A DNA stretch of 64,000 nt from Gonapodya prolifera JEL478 (GCA_001574975.1 KQ965740.1:62001-126000); one strand, 5' to 3'. Positions 12,106 through 23,757 are shown, numbered from the stretch's first letter. The notes: generated by a model not told the origin, from the letters alone. Numbers and translations are program-made.

Positions 12106-14828
12106 CTAAGACAACACCTTGAGAATTCCCAGAGGAGTTACATTCCAACGTGTAACATACCTTCACAGCTTTAACTTGTGTATATGCATTCAGATATTCA
12201 CTTGAATATTCTCTCTCCCAACCCGATTCTGGGAATTGTTGATAGATAGCATTGCAAACAAATATAATCATGATTTCTTCCACCTGACTCACCTTTGTAT
12301 CCTCCGAATGGAGTCTGGGGTTCAAGTACATTCGCACAGTTCACCCAAACGGTTCCAGCTTGGATTGCACTTGATACCCTGAGTGCCCGGGTTATGTTCT
12401 CGGTGAATATGGAGGCTTCGTTTAATGACATGGCGATTGGATACAGGTTTCATCAGATTGGAAGACGTCACTCACCTCCTAGTCCGAAAGTAGTGTTGTT
12501 CGCTCTTTTAATAACTTCGTCCTCGGTTTTGAAAGTATTCTGAAAGAAGGGAGTGAGGGGTTGCAATCGCAAACATTTCCAATGTTCTCACAATCGCCAC
12601 AACAGGTCCAAAGCTAAATGAACGAGAATAAAATGAAACAAAAAACGAGGAGAAGAACTCGAACACGCTTACATTTCCTCTTTCATAATGGTCGCATCGT
12701 CTTTGACGTCGGCAAAGATTGTGGGTGCCACATAAAAGCCTTTTCCACCCAACCGTTTGCCACCAGTCACCAGGGTAGCCTCTTTTGACCCAATGTCGAT
12801 GTATCGCATCACCTTCACAAAAGCAAGTCAGTTTTAGCGGAGGGTCTTCCCAAAGCCGTCGTTGACAAAATTCACATTCTGTGGGTGTGGGAGGGAAATG
12901 TTGGCCACCGTTTATGGCACCTAAATTGGCGAACAGAATCACTCACGTTAAGCTGCGCCTCATCCACAAGAGGTCCCAATCCAGCCTGCGAGTTGGGATC
13001 GAATTGATCTCCGACTCCTTGGTTTTCCGTCTGAAATTAAAATTAAAATGTTGGACGTTGTCGTGTACGGTACTTGTGAGGAGCCTCACAATCTTCTTGT
13101 ACGCTGCGATGAATTGATCTTTCACCGACTCATGCACGAAGCACCGCGATGAAGCAACTGGGATGAAAAAAGCTCATGAAGAAGCCCGTAAGTGGTACGC
13201 AGTACTGTGGTTGATCTCACTGCAAATCTGCAAAGTTTGGTCAATGACACTTGTGTTTTCGGACTCGTGAAGAAAATGACCGCCTGATACCCACTTGGCC
13301 GCTCAGCGCAAAGACACCCCGCGTTGCCCATTTCGCTGCTTGTTCGATATCAGCATCTTCGAATACGATCGCTTGTTCCACGAAATGAAGGTCGTGGTCA
13401 AAAATGTGTCACCAGGAAAATTCGTGTTCACTCACCTGGAGATTTCCCTCCGAGCTCGAGCGAGATTTTCTTGAGGTTGCTTTTCGAAGACATTTCTACG
13501 AGCTTCTTGCCGGTGCGAACAGAGCCGGTGACTAAACGACCAAACGGATGAAAACTTGGGGAAGCTTAGGCCCGGAGACTTGTCTCACTCACAAGTCACT
13601 TTCGGAACTGTGGGGTGCTCAACGAGTGCGGCTCCGGCGGTGGGACCGAATCCAGATACAATATTGATCCTTTTCGTAGGAGTGATTTCTTGAACATCGT
13701 TTGGAAGCTCTCGATCGGGGAATACCACCAAGCCACTCACACTCCGTCCGGAATGCCAGCTTTCTTAACGAGCTCGCAGAACGCCAAGGCTGAAAGAGGA
13801 CTCTTCTCCGAGGTTTTCACCACGACTTCAAAGACACATGAGGAGATGGCGTGGACAAAGAAGTCCGATTTTCAATCTCACTGGTGTTGCCGGTGGAAAG
13901 AGCCATGCAAATCTTCCCAGTCAATTGAGAGAAGGGTGCGTTCCACGGTGTGATGGCACCAATCACGCCTGGTGTGGAATGTCAGAGATGACCCAGCCAA
14001 ACGCAATCGATTCACGAACCATATGGCTCTCGCCGAGTGTAAGAAAAGTATGTGCCTTCGTTCATCATCACCTTGCCCTCAATTTTATCGCACCAGCTTT
14101 CGGTGTTGGGGGTTTGTATCGCGACAAGGAAAGTCTGCCGGGTCTCATTAAACGACTCACCCAGCAGCGTATTTGAATCGGTACGGAATGAGATCCCTCG
14201 TGAACTGAACCGATTTTGAGACGTGTTTTCCTGGGGATTGGTTTTCGGCCAATTACTCACCCCTAACGCCGTGTTCAATTTCATTCCGTTGTCGAGTGCC
14301 TCGATTTCAGCCAAAAGCTGATGCTCTTGCCCGAACAATTCGCCAAGTTTCCAGAGAAGATCTGCGCGCTTGGCTGGGGGAAGTTTGCTCCAGACTAAAA
14401 TCGAAAGTTTCACATGAGTAAGGCAATGGTTGTTTATGGTCAACAGCATTGATTCGCCACACCTTCGTCATATGCCTTTTGTGCAACGGCAACGGCAGCG
14501 TCAACATCTGCCTTGTCGGCCTCATAAACCTCGCAGATGACTTCGCCGGTGGCAGGATTGATTGTTGGAAACTTCTTCCCCGCGTTCGAGGAGATAAACT
14601 AACGGGCCGACACAGATGTGCAATCGTTCCATCATCGTGGCAACATGTCGATCTCACTTTCCCGTTGATAAAAAGACCTGTGTGTATCTTGAGTTTGTTT
14701 CCATTCACTGAATCAGAGATGGTCGGAGTGAATTGAGGACGATTCCTGTCTCGACCTTGAAAGCAACAACGAAGACAAGTACCGTCAATCTCCTGAACAT
14801 CGGGCGTGTCTTCGTCGACTCCGAACAT
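12106..14828 (-). CDS. NAD(P)+-dependent aldehyde dehydrogenase
   Basis: This minus-strand gene of about ten or more exons encodes an ALDH-superfamily enzyme that oxidises aldehydes to acids. From the N-terminus I can follow [27 protein letters not shown] (near 14490-14560), [16 protein letters not shown], the coenzyme segment [19 protein letters not shown] (near 13920-13975), [13 protein letters not shown], the catalytic Glu in [10 protein letters not shown] (near 13430-13460), the catalytic Cys in [15 protein letters not shown], then [17 protein letters not shown] and AGTVWVNC with PFGGYK near 12295-12370. The end [22 protein letters not shown] suits a cytosolic/mitochondrial ALDH. The last intron gives a stop at 12106; without it the stop lies at 12092. 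The Ile-Cys active-site codons sit in a separate 7-nt exon at 13221-13227. ATG at 14828 is the first in-frame Met; no clear mitochondrial presequence. Confidence 0.88.
13221..13227 (-). other. 7-nt microexon carrying the ALDH catalytic Cys codon
   Basis: On the minus strand the upstream exon ends at 13295 after ...LSGQ with donor GTGGGT. The 67-nt intron ends in TTTGCAG, followed by ATTTGCA and a new donor GTGAGA. The next intron of 63 nt ends CATCCCAG at 13158, and coding resumes with TTGCTTCATC. Joining gives [16 protein letters not shown], which is the expected ALDH active-site block, with phases 0 and 1 agreeing on both sides. Reading straight through after the first acceptor instead meets a TGA within 20 codons. 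Confidence 0.75.
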
Positions 14829-15011
14829 TTCCAAGTTGTGGATGCCGTCGCAGGCTGTGAAAGTTGGTGAAACGGGAAACGGAACCAGAATGGACCGAAT
14901 TTAGGAACCAAAGCGGAGGACAGCACCCTTTTCTGCTCCAAGTGCCGAACTGTAACAACAACAAAGACGCGCTCATTGGAAAACACGTTTAGATTGTAAA
15001 TACATGCATAA

Positions 15012-18000
15012 TCATTCTGCTCTGTTCTCGGTGTTCTCGCTGACGGGGCTCGACCAAACTGCTCGTGTGAGCACCACAGCCCCAAGTTCTTTCAGGAATT
15101 CAATAAATGTCGCGTATGCGGGTATGAATGTCGATTCCCGTGTGACGGGAACGGTAAGTTTTGCTGCGCTGAAAGCCGTTACAAGTCCCTGTGCAGCGTC
15201 CGTAGAAGCCGATACGAGGCCCTGTGCAGCGTCCATGGAAGCTGTTACGAAGCCTTGTGCAGCCTCCGCTGAAACGTCGGGAGACGGTACAAGTCCCTCC
15301 GCATTCTCTGCACTGGTATCGGATGGTTGCTGTATCGGGGTACCGTCTTCCGTCACAGTGTCGAACTGGTCCCAGAACCCGCGCGCCTTATCGTTCGCCA
15401 TCGCCAACCACGCCTTGATATCGCTCACAAACGACTCCGGGTCAAGCGCGATCGACAAGCTCTGCTGCTGCTTGTTGTAAGCCACCACCCCCCCCGACCA
15501 CACGTTGCGGACCTTCTCCTCGAAATCCACAACGTGCGCGCTCCGCGACCGCGCGGCAACTGCCACCGTCTCAATCACGTCCAGGATACCGTCTTTCCCA
15601 CATATGAGGCTGTGAACGCTTCGATGCGGCACGGCCGCCAAAAGGGTCACGAGACTTGTGGCCAGAAGCACCTGCTCAGCAGGAAGCTCCAAGATGGAAC
15701 CCAGCAGCCGTCGCAGCGCAGTTCGGAAAGAATTTGCGTCGCCGCTGCATGGAAGAGGCTCCTCCGTGGCGAGTTCCAAATCTGACGCAATGCGGTCCCA
15801 TCGCCGTTTGCGCGACGACCATTCCACACCACCCCAATCACTCGACACTGCATCGACACACTTTTCGCATCGGGTCTGGGCGTCGGACAGATACTCGTCG
15901 AATCCTTCCACCGAAGGCGGCGCAAGGGCAACTTCGCTTGTTGTCGGTATTGCCGACGGTGTTGCACCATTTGGCGCTCCGTCGTGCACTGCGTCGTACA
16001 AAGCCACCGGCGGGGCCGATTCCGCTGTCCCATTCCATTCGGTCGATAGCGCCATGAGAGACAGAATGCTGTTCATGTTGGTGAACCAGCACATCGATTG
16101 CCGTTAGTCTGGCGGCAATGTGCTGGAAGTGACTCCGCATCAAGACACTCACCGGACCGCCGATTTCCTGACTTCATCCCTATCCGCGTCCACCGAATCT
16201 TCCTCTGGTCCCACGATCCCAAACGCCTCCATGACCTTTCGATCGCACGTCGAGAACAGAGCGTCCAGAAGCCTCAGTGTCGCTATGCTCAACTAATTCA
16301 GCGAAAGGAAAAGAGCAGAGTTCGTCGCCAATGTTCTGTGCCTGTCATGCCGCTACCAGATCTCTCACCTCATTCCGTGCTTCGAGAATCAACCCCAACT
16401 CCTCGTCCTGAACCTTCTCCTGGTCTACGGGATTCACCTCCACCATCCACGCCGGATCCAGCCGCTTCACGAGCACTTCGGGTACAGTCGTGGGTCCGTT
16501 TTCCGAGTGTGGAACGTTGCCCTGAAGAATCGACTGCACGAGCGCTTCCAGAACGCGAAACGACAGCGTGGACCGGAGGAGATCGGTGAGGTAGGTTGTC
16601 GAAGCGATTGAGAGAAGGAGGTTTGCGGGCGTGGGCGTGTGCGAGCTGCGTGTGTCGTTCCGTTGCATTCATAAATTCCAAATACTTTGATCGTGGTAAC
16701 CACTTTCGAAACACACCTCGTGACGACATCTCGGACGACTCTTTGGAACAAAGTCCCCGCGAGTGTGGCAACGAGATGGCGCGAGAGCGGCTAGAGGGAC
16801 AAGAGAAGGTATGGTATGAGTCCAAAACAACACGTACTCCACAGCACCACGGCACAAGCATGATGCCACCCACCTCGCATCCTCTCCGAACCCATCCCAC
16901 CACGGACCCCCACCATCCTCTCTCCCACCCGCCCATGGTCGCGCCCCAAATCTCCCTCTTCGCCTCATCGCGTCTCCGCTCGGAGCCGGCCCAACCGCCA
17001 CCACCAGCTCCCCCAGTCGGCGCGTAAATACTTGGAACAACCGGTTTGGTCATCGGCAACAGCATCCCCGACGACGTCGGAAGCGAGTCCTGTCTCTTAT
17101 GCGCGTGTGCCGCCTTGGCCCGCCCCGGATGCGGCGGCTGCGGGGCAGCGAGAACGGCATACAGCGAGACGAGGTGCGAGCACACGACCTCGGCAAGCCC
17201 GCTCTCGGCCGCCCACCACTGCACGAGGCGGTGGCGGTACGTAGGGTCGAGCTGGCCCGCCGCGCCGTCGCCGGCCGCGAGGTCCGCGAGGAGGTCGACC
17301 GAGACGGAGAGAGCGCGGTATGCGGGCGCGGGGGAGCCGGCGGGGAGGAGGGCTGGGCGGTGGAAGAGGACCAAAGGGTGGAGGAGGGTTGAGAGGAGCG
17401 GGAAGTGGAATACGGGCGGTGCGTCGGTTTGGGGCGCTGGGGGAGCTGTGTCCGTGAGTGGTGTGTCGGTTTCGGCAGGGGATGTTGTGTCCTCGGACGG
17501 TGCTTCGGTTTCGGAAGGGAGCGACTTGCCAGTGCCGTTCATGTTGATGTTGGCTTCGTCCACGACCATTCGAAGAAACGAAGGCTCCACGTTGAGGACC
17601 TGCCAAAGCTGCAAGAGAAGGTCGCCGATGGCTGCGGCGACGTCGTCTGGCGGATTGGGAAGTTGAAGGTGGCGATACGAGTGGGATATGCCGTTCGCCG
17701 CGGAGATCCCGATGCCGTAGTCTGATAGAAATGGGTCTATGGACGTTTGAGATGAGGGTGTCAAGGGTGATGACGGGCCATTGGCGGTTTGCTGTGCGTC
17801 GTCGAGGGCAACCGCGGATCGAAGCACAGCGCGAACAAGTGGATCGCGGAAGTTTTTCTCTGGGAAGAGTTCGTACACCACGCGGCGAGTGGGGAGGGAG
17901 CGCAAGAGGGCCAGGAAAAAGTGTAGAACGAGCGTGAGGGTATCTGGTGGCGACGTTGGCAGCGCGGCCAACGCAACGAGCTCATCGGGCAGTTGGACGG

Positions 18001-18518
18001 TGAGGAACAGTTCGAGGCAAGGACCAAGCGCATGTGCGAACCGCCGCTCTCCTCCAGGATCGTCGCTCTTGTGGCTCACTTCGAGGGAGGGAGCGCGAGA
18101 GAGCGCTTTCTGCAGCGCCGTGTCCTCATCGCACAGAACCTCTACGATGGCGTCCAGATGGGCCGGCAGGCGTGTCGAGAAGACCGAATCGGCCGACTCG
18201 AGGTGGCCTTTTCGGAGGATTGCAAGTTGGGCATTTGACAGCAACAAGCAGGTTTCGGAGTGAGGGGGAATTCCAAGGTCCGCCATCGAATGAAAACGCG
18301 CGACACGGCGATCAGCGCTGTAGGAAAAGAGCACGCGATGGATCGCACTTCTCACCGTTTTCGAGTGGGAATCGGATGTATCGCGTCCACGTGTGTTTGA
18401 GCGTTTCGACTCTCGCTCGACTCGCCGCTGCCTCGTCCCACCCACGATTCGCAGCAGCATCGTCCCAGCCCAGCACGATGTCCGCGGCCTCGCTCAGAAA
18501 TCCCCGCAGAAGATTCAT
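15012..18518 (-). CDS. FHIP / RAI16-like (FTS-Hook-interacting) protein
   Basis: FHIP proteins (FAM160 family; FhipA in Aspergillus) join Hook adaptors to cargo for dynein-driven early endosome transport. The start at 18518 gives MNLLRGFLSEAADIVLGWDD and KHTWTRYIRFPLENG, then an intron 18355-18208 leads in phase to STRLPAHLDAIVEVLCDED. After that come GPCLELFLTVQLPDELVAL and LTLVLHFFLALLRSLPTRRV, the family's signature region (near 17860-18030), a Ser/Thr/Pro linker, LTDLLRSTLSFRVLEALVQ (near 16540-16600), LLDALFSTCDRKVMEAFG (near 16240), and RRLLGSILELPAEQVLLATS near the C-terminus (15640-15720), matching the FHIP C-terminal helices. Near the end it has three 11-residue repeats (15175-15273). 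Exon limits between 16100 and 17050 are approximate. It shares a 98-bp upstream region with the divergent thioredoxin gene. Confidence 0.75.
15175..15273 (-). repeat. three tandem 33-bp units inside FHIP
   Basis: The units lie at 15175-15207, 15208-15240 and 15241-15273. They encode SAEAAQGFVTA, SMDAAQGLVSA and STDAAQGLVTA on the minus strand. The 11-residue period with small/amphipathic pattern resembles the 11-mer lipid-binding helices of perilipins, synucleins and LEA proteins. Confidence 0.85.
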
Positions 18519-18616
18519 AAGAAATGCATGATGCTGCGGTCAAAGCAGATCCACCGTCCACTCGATTCCCCATCTCCTCACCAATAAACTATACTCTTCT
18601 CTTCATTCCTTCCAAA
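18519..18616. promoter_or_regulatory. short bidirectional promoter between FHIP and thioredoxin
   Basis: Only 98 bp separate the two divergent start codons. A CACCAATAAACTATACTC stretch (about 18580-18596) resembles a CCAAT box plus an AT-rich initiation region on the thioredoxin side. The role is inferred from position. Confidence 0.45.
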
Positions 18617-19089
18617 ATGGTTGTGCAGCTCGTGCAGTCCGAGGACGAGTGGGAGGCCGTGCTCAGGAAGGGTCCCGTGGCCGTCGACTTCTTTGCCCAA
18701 TGGTCAGTGGTGATGTCCACCAGTCGCGTCGCCGTCCGTCCCCTCTGATCGAACCATCCTACACAGGTGCGGACCGTGCAAGATGATTTCTCCAATCTTC
18801 GAGAAGCTTTCGCAGGTTTGCGCGCTCCCGTCGGATCGGATCGGACGCAATAACTGACAGAACCAAAATGAACTTGTTTTTCAAGGACGCCAAATACAAG
18901 AACATCCAATTCGTGAAAGTCGACGTGGACGAACTCGAAGGCGTCGCGGCAAAGCAGGAGATCTCCGCAATGCCCACATTCCTTATCTTTAAGAATGGTA
19001 CCAGGATCGGCGAAATGGTCGGAGCTAGTGCGGATGGTTTGGTAGAGATGCTCAACTACTTGAAGCAAGAAGAAAGTGCTAAACTGTAG
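18617..19089 (+). CDS. TRX1: thioredoxin
   Basis: This is a small dithiol-disulfide oxidoreductase of 112 residues in three exons: 18617-18702, 18767-18815 and 18886-19089, with consistent phases. The spliced protein starts MVVQLVQSEDEWEAVL, has the active site FFAQWCGPCKMISPIF split across intron 1 (WC-G-P-C), then KLSQDAKYKNIQFVKVDVDE, the cis-Pro loop EISAMPTFLIF and the family's GASADGLVEML end. The length is typical of cytosolic thioredoxins and there is no targeting extension. The ATG (AAAATGG) is the only in-frame start. It converges with the XPB gene, whose stop is 164 bp downstream. Confidence 0.95.
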
Positions 19090-19252
19090 AAGTATCAATT
19101 GCCATTTTTGGACAGAGAATCATTGTCGGACCCGGACCAACTTGAACACCACCAGTCTCACATTCGAACGACAAAATCACATTTTATTTACTTTATAAAT
19201 TTAAGCAAAAAAGTGAAGAGTATGGAGTATGCAAACAGCAGACAGCAAACAT

Positions 19253-22200
19253 CTAAAAGTTATCAGTGGGTTTCGCATTGCGCTTCAGCATCCGGTCAAA
19301 CATCTTGTGTTTCGCCTTCTTGTTCACCGCCACGGGCTTGTTGTACTCAATGTATGCCTGAAAGTTGGTGCGAACAGAGACTGCATCAGCACACACACAC
19401 AATTGAACTGCGCAGCGTTCGAACAAACAACCAACCATATTATCCGCCCCGCTCAGACTCGTCATCGACCCCACAACCTTCTTGTAAGTTCCTCCCTGCC
19501 CACCATACGCCAGATCGTCCATCTCTTCGACTTTTTCCTCGTCGGCCGCATCCAGCGCCTGCATGCGCACGTCCAAAAGGAGCGTCAGCTGCTCCTGCGT
19601 CGTTGCAAAGGCCAGGTCGGGCGTCGACTCCATCCCGGCCAGCTTCGTAATCACTTTGAAGCTGTACCCCTGGTCAATCAAAAACTGCTGCCGCTTCGTG
19701 GAGTAGTACATCTCTTCCGTGTCCGTGGAGACAAGCGTGTAGAAGAAGGCGTTGAACCCTTCGTCGGTCCGTCTCTTGGCTCGCAGAATTCGTCCCAGCC
19801 GTTGCGCTTCTTGCCTGCGAGACCCAAAGTGTGACGAGATCTGAATCAGACACGTGGCCTCGGGAATGTCGAGCGACGTGTCGCCGACTTTGGACAGGAA
19901 GATGGTGTTGACAGTCGCGCTGTGTTTGAATTTTTCAAGCACCTGGAGTCGTTCTGCAGTCGATGTTGCTCCGTAGATGAAGTACTTGTTCAACTTCTTG
20001 GCATATGTCTGTTCGAGAATGTATTTTTGAGCGAGTGCGTCGTTCCCGAAACGCGAAAAGCAACCCACCATCAGAGCATAAACGTTGTCCGAAAACACAA
20101 TGATCTTATCGCCTCTCGACTCGTGATACTGTATCAGATACTGGCACGCGTGGAACTTGTGCGGATTCATGATGGCCAGTAGGCGACGCTTTCTGCAATA
20201 CCGACAGAAAATCACACCAGTGTTCCGCCACCCATAGTGCTATAGAATAACTCACTTTGATGGTTCGTTGAGGTAATCTCGGTAAAAGTGCGGCGTCATC
20301 GGGCACCACACTTCCGCACACTGAACTGTGGCAATGTGTCCCCGCTCGGCCAAGTCCATCCAATTCGCTTCGTACAGCTTCGGCCCGATCAAGAAGTTCA
20401 AGTCTTCAATCTTTTCATCTTCACGGACAAGCGTCGCCGTCAACCCAAGCTTGGCATGAGCGCTCACCACCGTGAGCACAGACCGGAACATGTTCGCCGG
20501 TACGACGTGGACCTCGTCCAGGATGAGAAGACCCCATTCACGCTCCTGGATAAAGCGCATGACCTTTTCGGCATCGTAGGCACGCTTTCCTTTCTTTGCG
20601 ATCATCGTGTACGTTGAGATGATGATACCAGCGTTGCCTTTGAACTGCGGGCATGAAAGCAGTCAGCTGCGAACACACTCGTGGTGAGCACTTCTTGTCC
20701 ACTCACAGTCTCTTTTCCCTCTGCTGTGAACTTTCCTATTTGGTTTTCCGAGACCGTGGTCCATTGGCGAAACTCTCGGGACCACTGTTCGACACTGACA
20801 GCACTGGTACACAGCACGAGGACACTTTTCTTTACAGTGCACGCCGCAGTAATGCCAACAAGAGTTTTCCCGGCACCGCAGGGCAATACGATAATGCCCG
20901 ACCGCGCGCGACCATTCCCAAACATCTTGGAGAGCGACTTCTCTTGATACGGCCGAATCTGCGTGGTCGGTTTGAGGTCGATCTCAAAGTGGGGGTTCGT
21001 TGCATCGTTGCGGAAGTCGTATTCTTCCAGCAACGGGTATTCCATACTACTGCACAGCCGACGAACGTCCTGAACAGATCATCACGTGGTGATGTAGAGC
21101 GGAACAAACCCCACTTATTTTCCAAAAACCATCTACGCACCTCGACTTTTTGTTTGATAACCTCGAAAGAATACACCTGGGCCTCTTCTTCCACCTCATC
21201 GTCCTTATCAAGATCGTAGGCAGCACCTAACCCATCATCTTGCGACCGATTTGCCGTCTCTTCCTCCTGCTGATCTGTCGGTCCATTATCTGGCAATGCA
21301 TTTCCACCCTGTGGAGCAGCAGGCCCTTTTCCCTTGCCTTTCGGGTCAGCTTTCCCATTCACACCAGCGATCTGCATATCTCGAGCTGAAGGTGCTTTGT
21401 CCATCAACAGGGCCATGAAATCGTCGTTTGATCCGCTAGCTCCTTCAGGAACGACCGACGCTTCTTTTATGTTTTCGTTCTTGAGCAGCTTCTGCAATAA
21501 ATCCGTGTGGGCACTTTCAACAAAGTATCGGTTGAACTTCAAGACGAGCTTTAGCTTTCCGTAAGAAGCAGTACACGCCCGAATGTAATCTTCGATGGAT
21601 GTCGGAACTGGAACTTTTGAGAGACGGTTGAGAACTTGAATGATAGATAGCGTCTCGAGTCCAACTGAAACAGCAGCGTAGAGGCTGTAGGCGGTAAGTT
21701 TGTACTCGTGGATGAAGGTAGGACTGAAGGAGACACAATTATTTCAAGACAAGCACTTGCTTCAGGTCCAAAAGCGCAAATACCGGCTGATGGGCTCCGC
21801 AATAGCGATGAGGAAGTCCTGCGCCTGGTCTGCCACCGGAGAAAACGCTTCCAGAATAATGCGGCCATCTTCGCAGACGTACAGAGGTCGTGATGAGTGG
21901 TCAGACTTTAATTGAAGATAAGTGAAGTCGTCCTAATTGCGAAGACAAAGTGAAGTGTCCACCCCAACGATCGCCCGTCATGTGAACGAAAGCCCGTTCT
22001 GGCAACAAACTCACTTTTCTTTCAAAAAGGGCCTCTGCGGCATCCATGAGCGTTCCATGGGGTTTCACCTCGGCTACGGGTTCAACAACCTCGACAGCTA
22101 CACAGATGGGACGCCATTGAGAGAGTTAGTAAAAACTCTCAGACAAACTACATCAGTCCTTTGTGCCCGCCGCCTCGTCCGGCTTCGCTGCTTGTCATAG

Positions 22201-22474
22201 CCATAGGTCCACTCACATCGAGCTGCTGAGACTTTTCCAGGACGCCTCAGCTTCCTCTTGAGCTTCTGCTTTCCCGACGCGCGGTCATCGTAGTCATCGT
22301 CGTCAGGTTCCACAGGATTGTCCCGGTAGTCGTCGTAAGTGCCGTCGTTCTCATCCTCGTAAGGATCACCTGTGACAAGAATGCACATTCATGCCACAAG
22401 GAGAGGATATGAGACGAATAGAACTCCATGTAGAGTTAAATCATCTTCCCACCGTAGCCACCCCTCCTCTTCAT
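19253..22474 (-). CDS. SSL2: XPB/Ssl2 3'-5' DNA helicase of TFIIH
   Basis: XPB is the translocase subunit of TFIIH in promoter opening and nucleotide-excision repair. Exon 1 (22474-22453) is MKRRGGYG; exon 2 (22369-22217) is an acidic/basic region; exon 3 is 22097-22015; exon 4 is 21932-21784; exon 5 starts at 21723; more follow. The damage-recognition part reads [19 protein letters not shown] and [19 protein letters not shown]. The Walker A motif is [12 protein letters not shown] (near 20865), the DEVH box LDEVHVVP (near 20515), then [13 protein letters not shown] with the RED motif, the thumb-like segment [18 protein letters not shown], and motif [22 protein letters not shown]. It ends [17 protein letters not shown] after an intron at about 19350-19445. 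The linker after YFVES (about 21200-21480) is long and low complexity. A broken copy of the 5' part lies at 57.9-59.0 kb. Confidence 0.95.
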
Positions 22475-22780
22475 CTTGATGGAGTTGGTGGAAGAGTGGA
22501 GTAAAGGATTTCGAGCTATGAACTGCGAACTTTATTGGTCACTCAATTCTGCAACCATTTTCTCTCAACTTTACTCCGCCACCCGGAACTAAAACAACCT
22601 TTTTACTGCTGCCTCTAACTCTTCAAAGCGAAAGCAACAGTGCATAGTGTGATTGTGACTAATCAAAGACAAACGTATTCGGCATGAAAGGGAAAATCTA
22701 TACGGTTCTGCAAAAGTGATTCGATGGGAAAAGGTGCAATGGCAAGGTGATATGTACAGTGCAATAGGAGTGTACGGGCT
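22475..22780. repeat. XPB upstream region, copy A of a three-copy junction element
   Basis: The sequence between XPB exon 1 and about 22630 aligns by eye with 58635-58790 and, more weakly, with 23910-24110. The end near 22600 resembles the 3' end of the RRT8-like gene (AACTCTTCAAAG against AACTCTATTAGAAG), so this looks like an old gene-gene junction rather than ordinary promoter DNA. Similarity to the third copy continues past 22740 (GTGATTCGATGGG against GTGATTCAATGGG). Confidence 0.55.
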
Positions 22781-22926
22781 GAGCGACCGGGCAGCTGGAA
22801 CGCTTGGTTCACCAAAAGTCTGCACGCTCGATATTAGTAGACACCCACCATCATCACTCAAGCTCCAATCACCTCCTTGGCCCTCACTCATCCATCGATT
22901 TCAGATTCTTGATTTGGCGTTCCAGC

Positions 22927-23213
22927 TCAGCCAATTTCGCTTGCAGACGGGTCCTTGTAGACCTCTGGGTTCTTGAGCAAACGTTTGATCTGTAGTTTTC
23001 TACGCAAGTAGTCTTCAAAGCCACTGAAGATGAAAAGAATTGAGAGAAGAGAATTCAAATGTATGATCAAGATATAGACACCTTTGTATCTCTTATGACG
23101 ACGGTGAGGCCAAAAAGGCTCAACCAACCGATCCATAAGACGGCGGCGGCACACAGTGTACGGAAATAATACGCATTGGAGCGCACATACGAGACCGAGG
23201 GCGCTTTAGGCAT
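22927..23213 (-). CDS. small single-pass membrane protein, unrecognised
   Basis: Two exons, 23213-23080 and 23023-22927, join in phase 2/1 to give 76 residues. The protein has a short N-terminus (MPKAPSVSYVRSNAYYFR), one hydrophobic segment TLCAAAVLWIGWLSLFGLTV (residues about 19-40), then a charged helix with FEDYLRRKLQIKRLLKNPEV and a stop at 22927. I do not recognise the family. The last exon is also open in the next frame, which would end in KLAELERQIKNLKSMDE with a stop at 22884. That frame can be reached from the same donor with acceptors further downstream, so two C-termini, or a frameshift, are possible. It lies in the disturbed RRT8-XPB interval. Confidence 0.45.
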
Positions 23214-23757
23214 CGTGGCCCAGGTGGTCATGATAAGTACGAGGACATCTTCGAATATCTAAAGCCCCCCAATTGTCAACAGCTGAAAGTTGTGGTGCGG
23301 AATGTAGTGGCCGGCGTCTCGAAGACATGTAAGGATGCGTTGGTCGAAGGGGAGCAAATCGACTATCCAGTCCGGCGATTGCTCCGAATGACCTCAGGAG
23401 TCCTGCAACGGTTTCCAGCAGCCTCTTGTTCAGATGTTGTTCCAGAAGAGAAAAACAGCATCCCTTGTCAAATACAAGTCTTTTCAGCCGCTCTGTCTGG
23501 TCCTGCTGCAAGTGATTGAACAAGATTGTGACTGTGTCCTTGAGCAGATTGACGAGACGTCGCGTTGACCAATTGACGGGCAGACGGATAATCGATGCAA
23601 GGGGAACCGTGCTTTCAACAACACATAGGTACGTCGGAGCAATGAGGAAGAAATTGAAGATGAGGTCCGTGTTGATGTGGCGATGTGGGTGAATCGCATT
23701 CAGCCCGACAACGAGCGTTCCGCTTTCGCTGCCCTTTCCGCCCTTTTCGCTCCCCAC
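23206..23757 (-). CDS. hypothetical protein, start not resolved
   Basis: A minus-strand open frame with gene-like codon use contains NTDLIFNFFLIAPTYLCVV and RLVNLLKDTVTILFNHLQQD, a possible membrane or helical segment. I do not recognise it. It has no in-frame ATG at its start. A preceding exon in another frame, beginning after a TTGATTCAG acceptor near 23840, reads VYELLTSDRSSLRSMNAEKR and ends in a stop exactly where this frame takes over. That suggests either a missed intron or a one-base frameshift. It sits between two copies of the duplicated RRT8/XPB junction. Confidence 0.25.
   Translation of the reverse strand: MGSEKGGKGSESGTLVVGLNAIHPHRHINTDLIFNFFLIAPTYLCVVESTVPLASIIRLPVNWSTRRLVNLLKDTVTILFNHLQQDQTERLKRLVFDKGCCFSLLEQHLNKRLLETVAGLLRSFGAIAGLDSRFAPLRPTHPYMSSRRRPLHSAPQLSAVDNWGALDIRRCPRTYHDHLGHDA

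Noticed and set aside
15004-15480. Plus-strand frame opposite the FHIP C-terminus
   Set aside because: It is the antisense shadow of the 33-bp repeats and lacks independent support.
18317-18348. 31-nt intron joining FHIP exon 1 to the upstream part of the long frame
   Set aside because: It would be unusually short; the alternative acceptor at 18208 keeps phase and gives the conserved STRLPAHLDAIVEVL block directly after exon 1.
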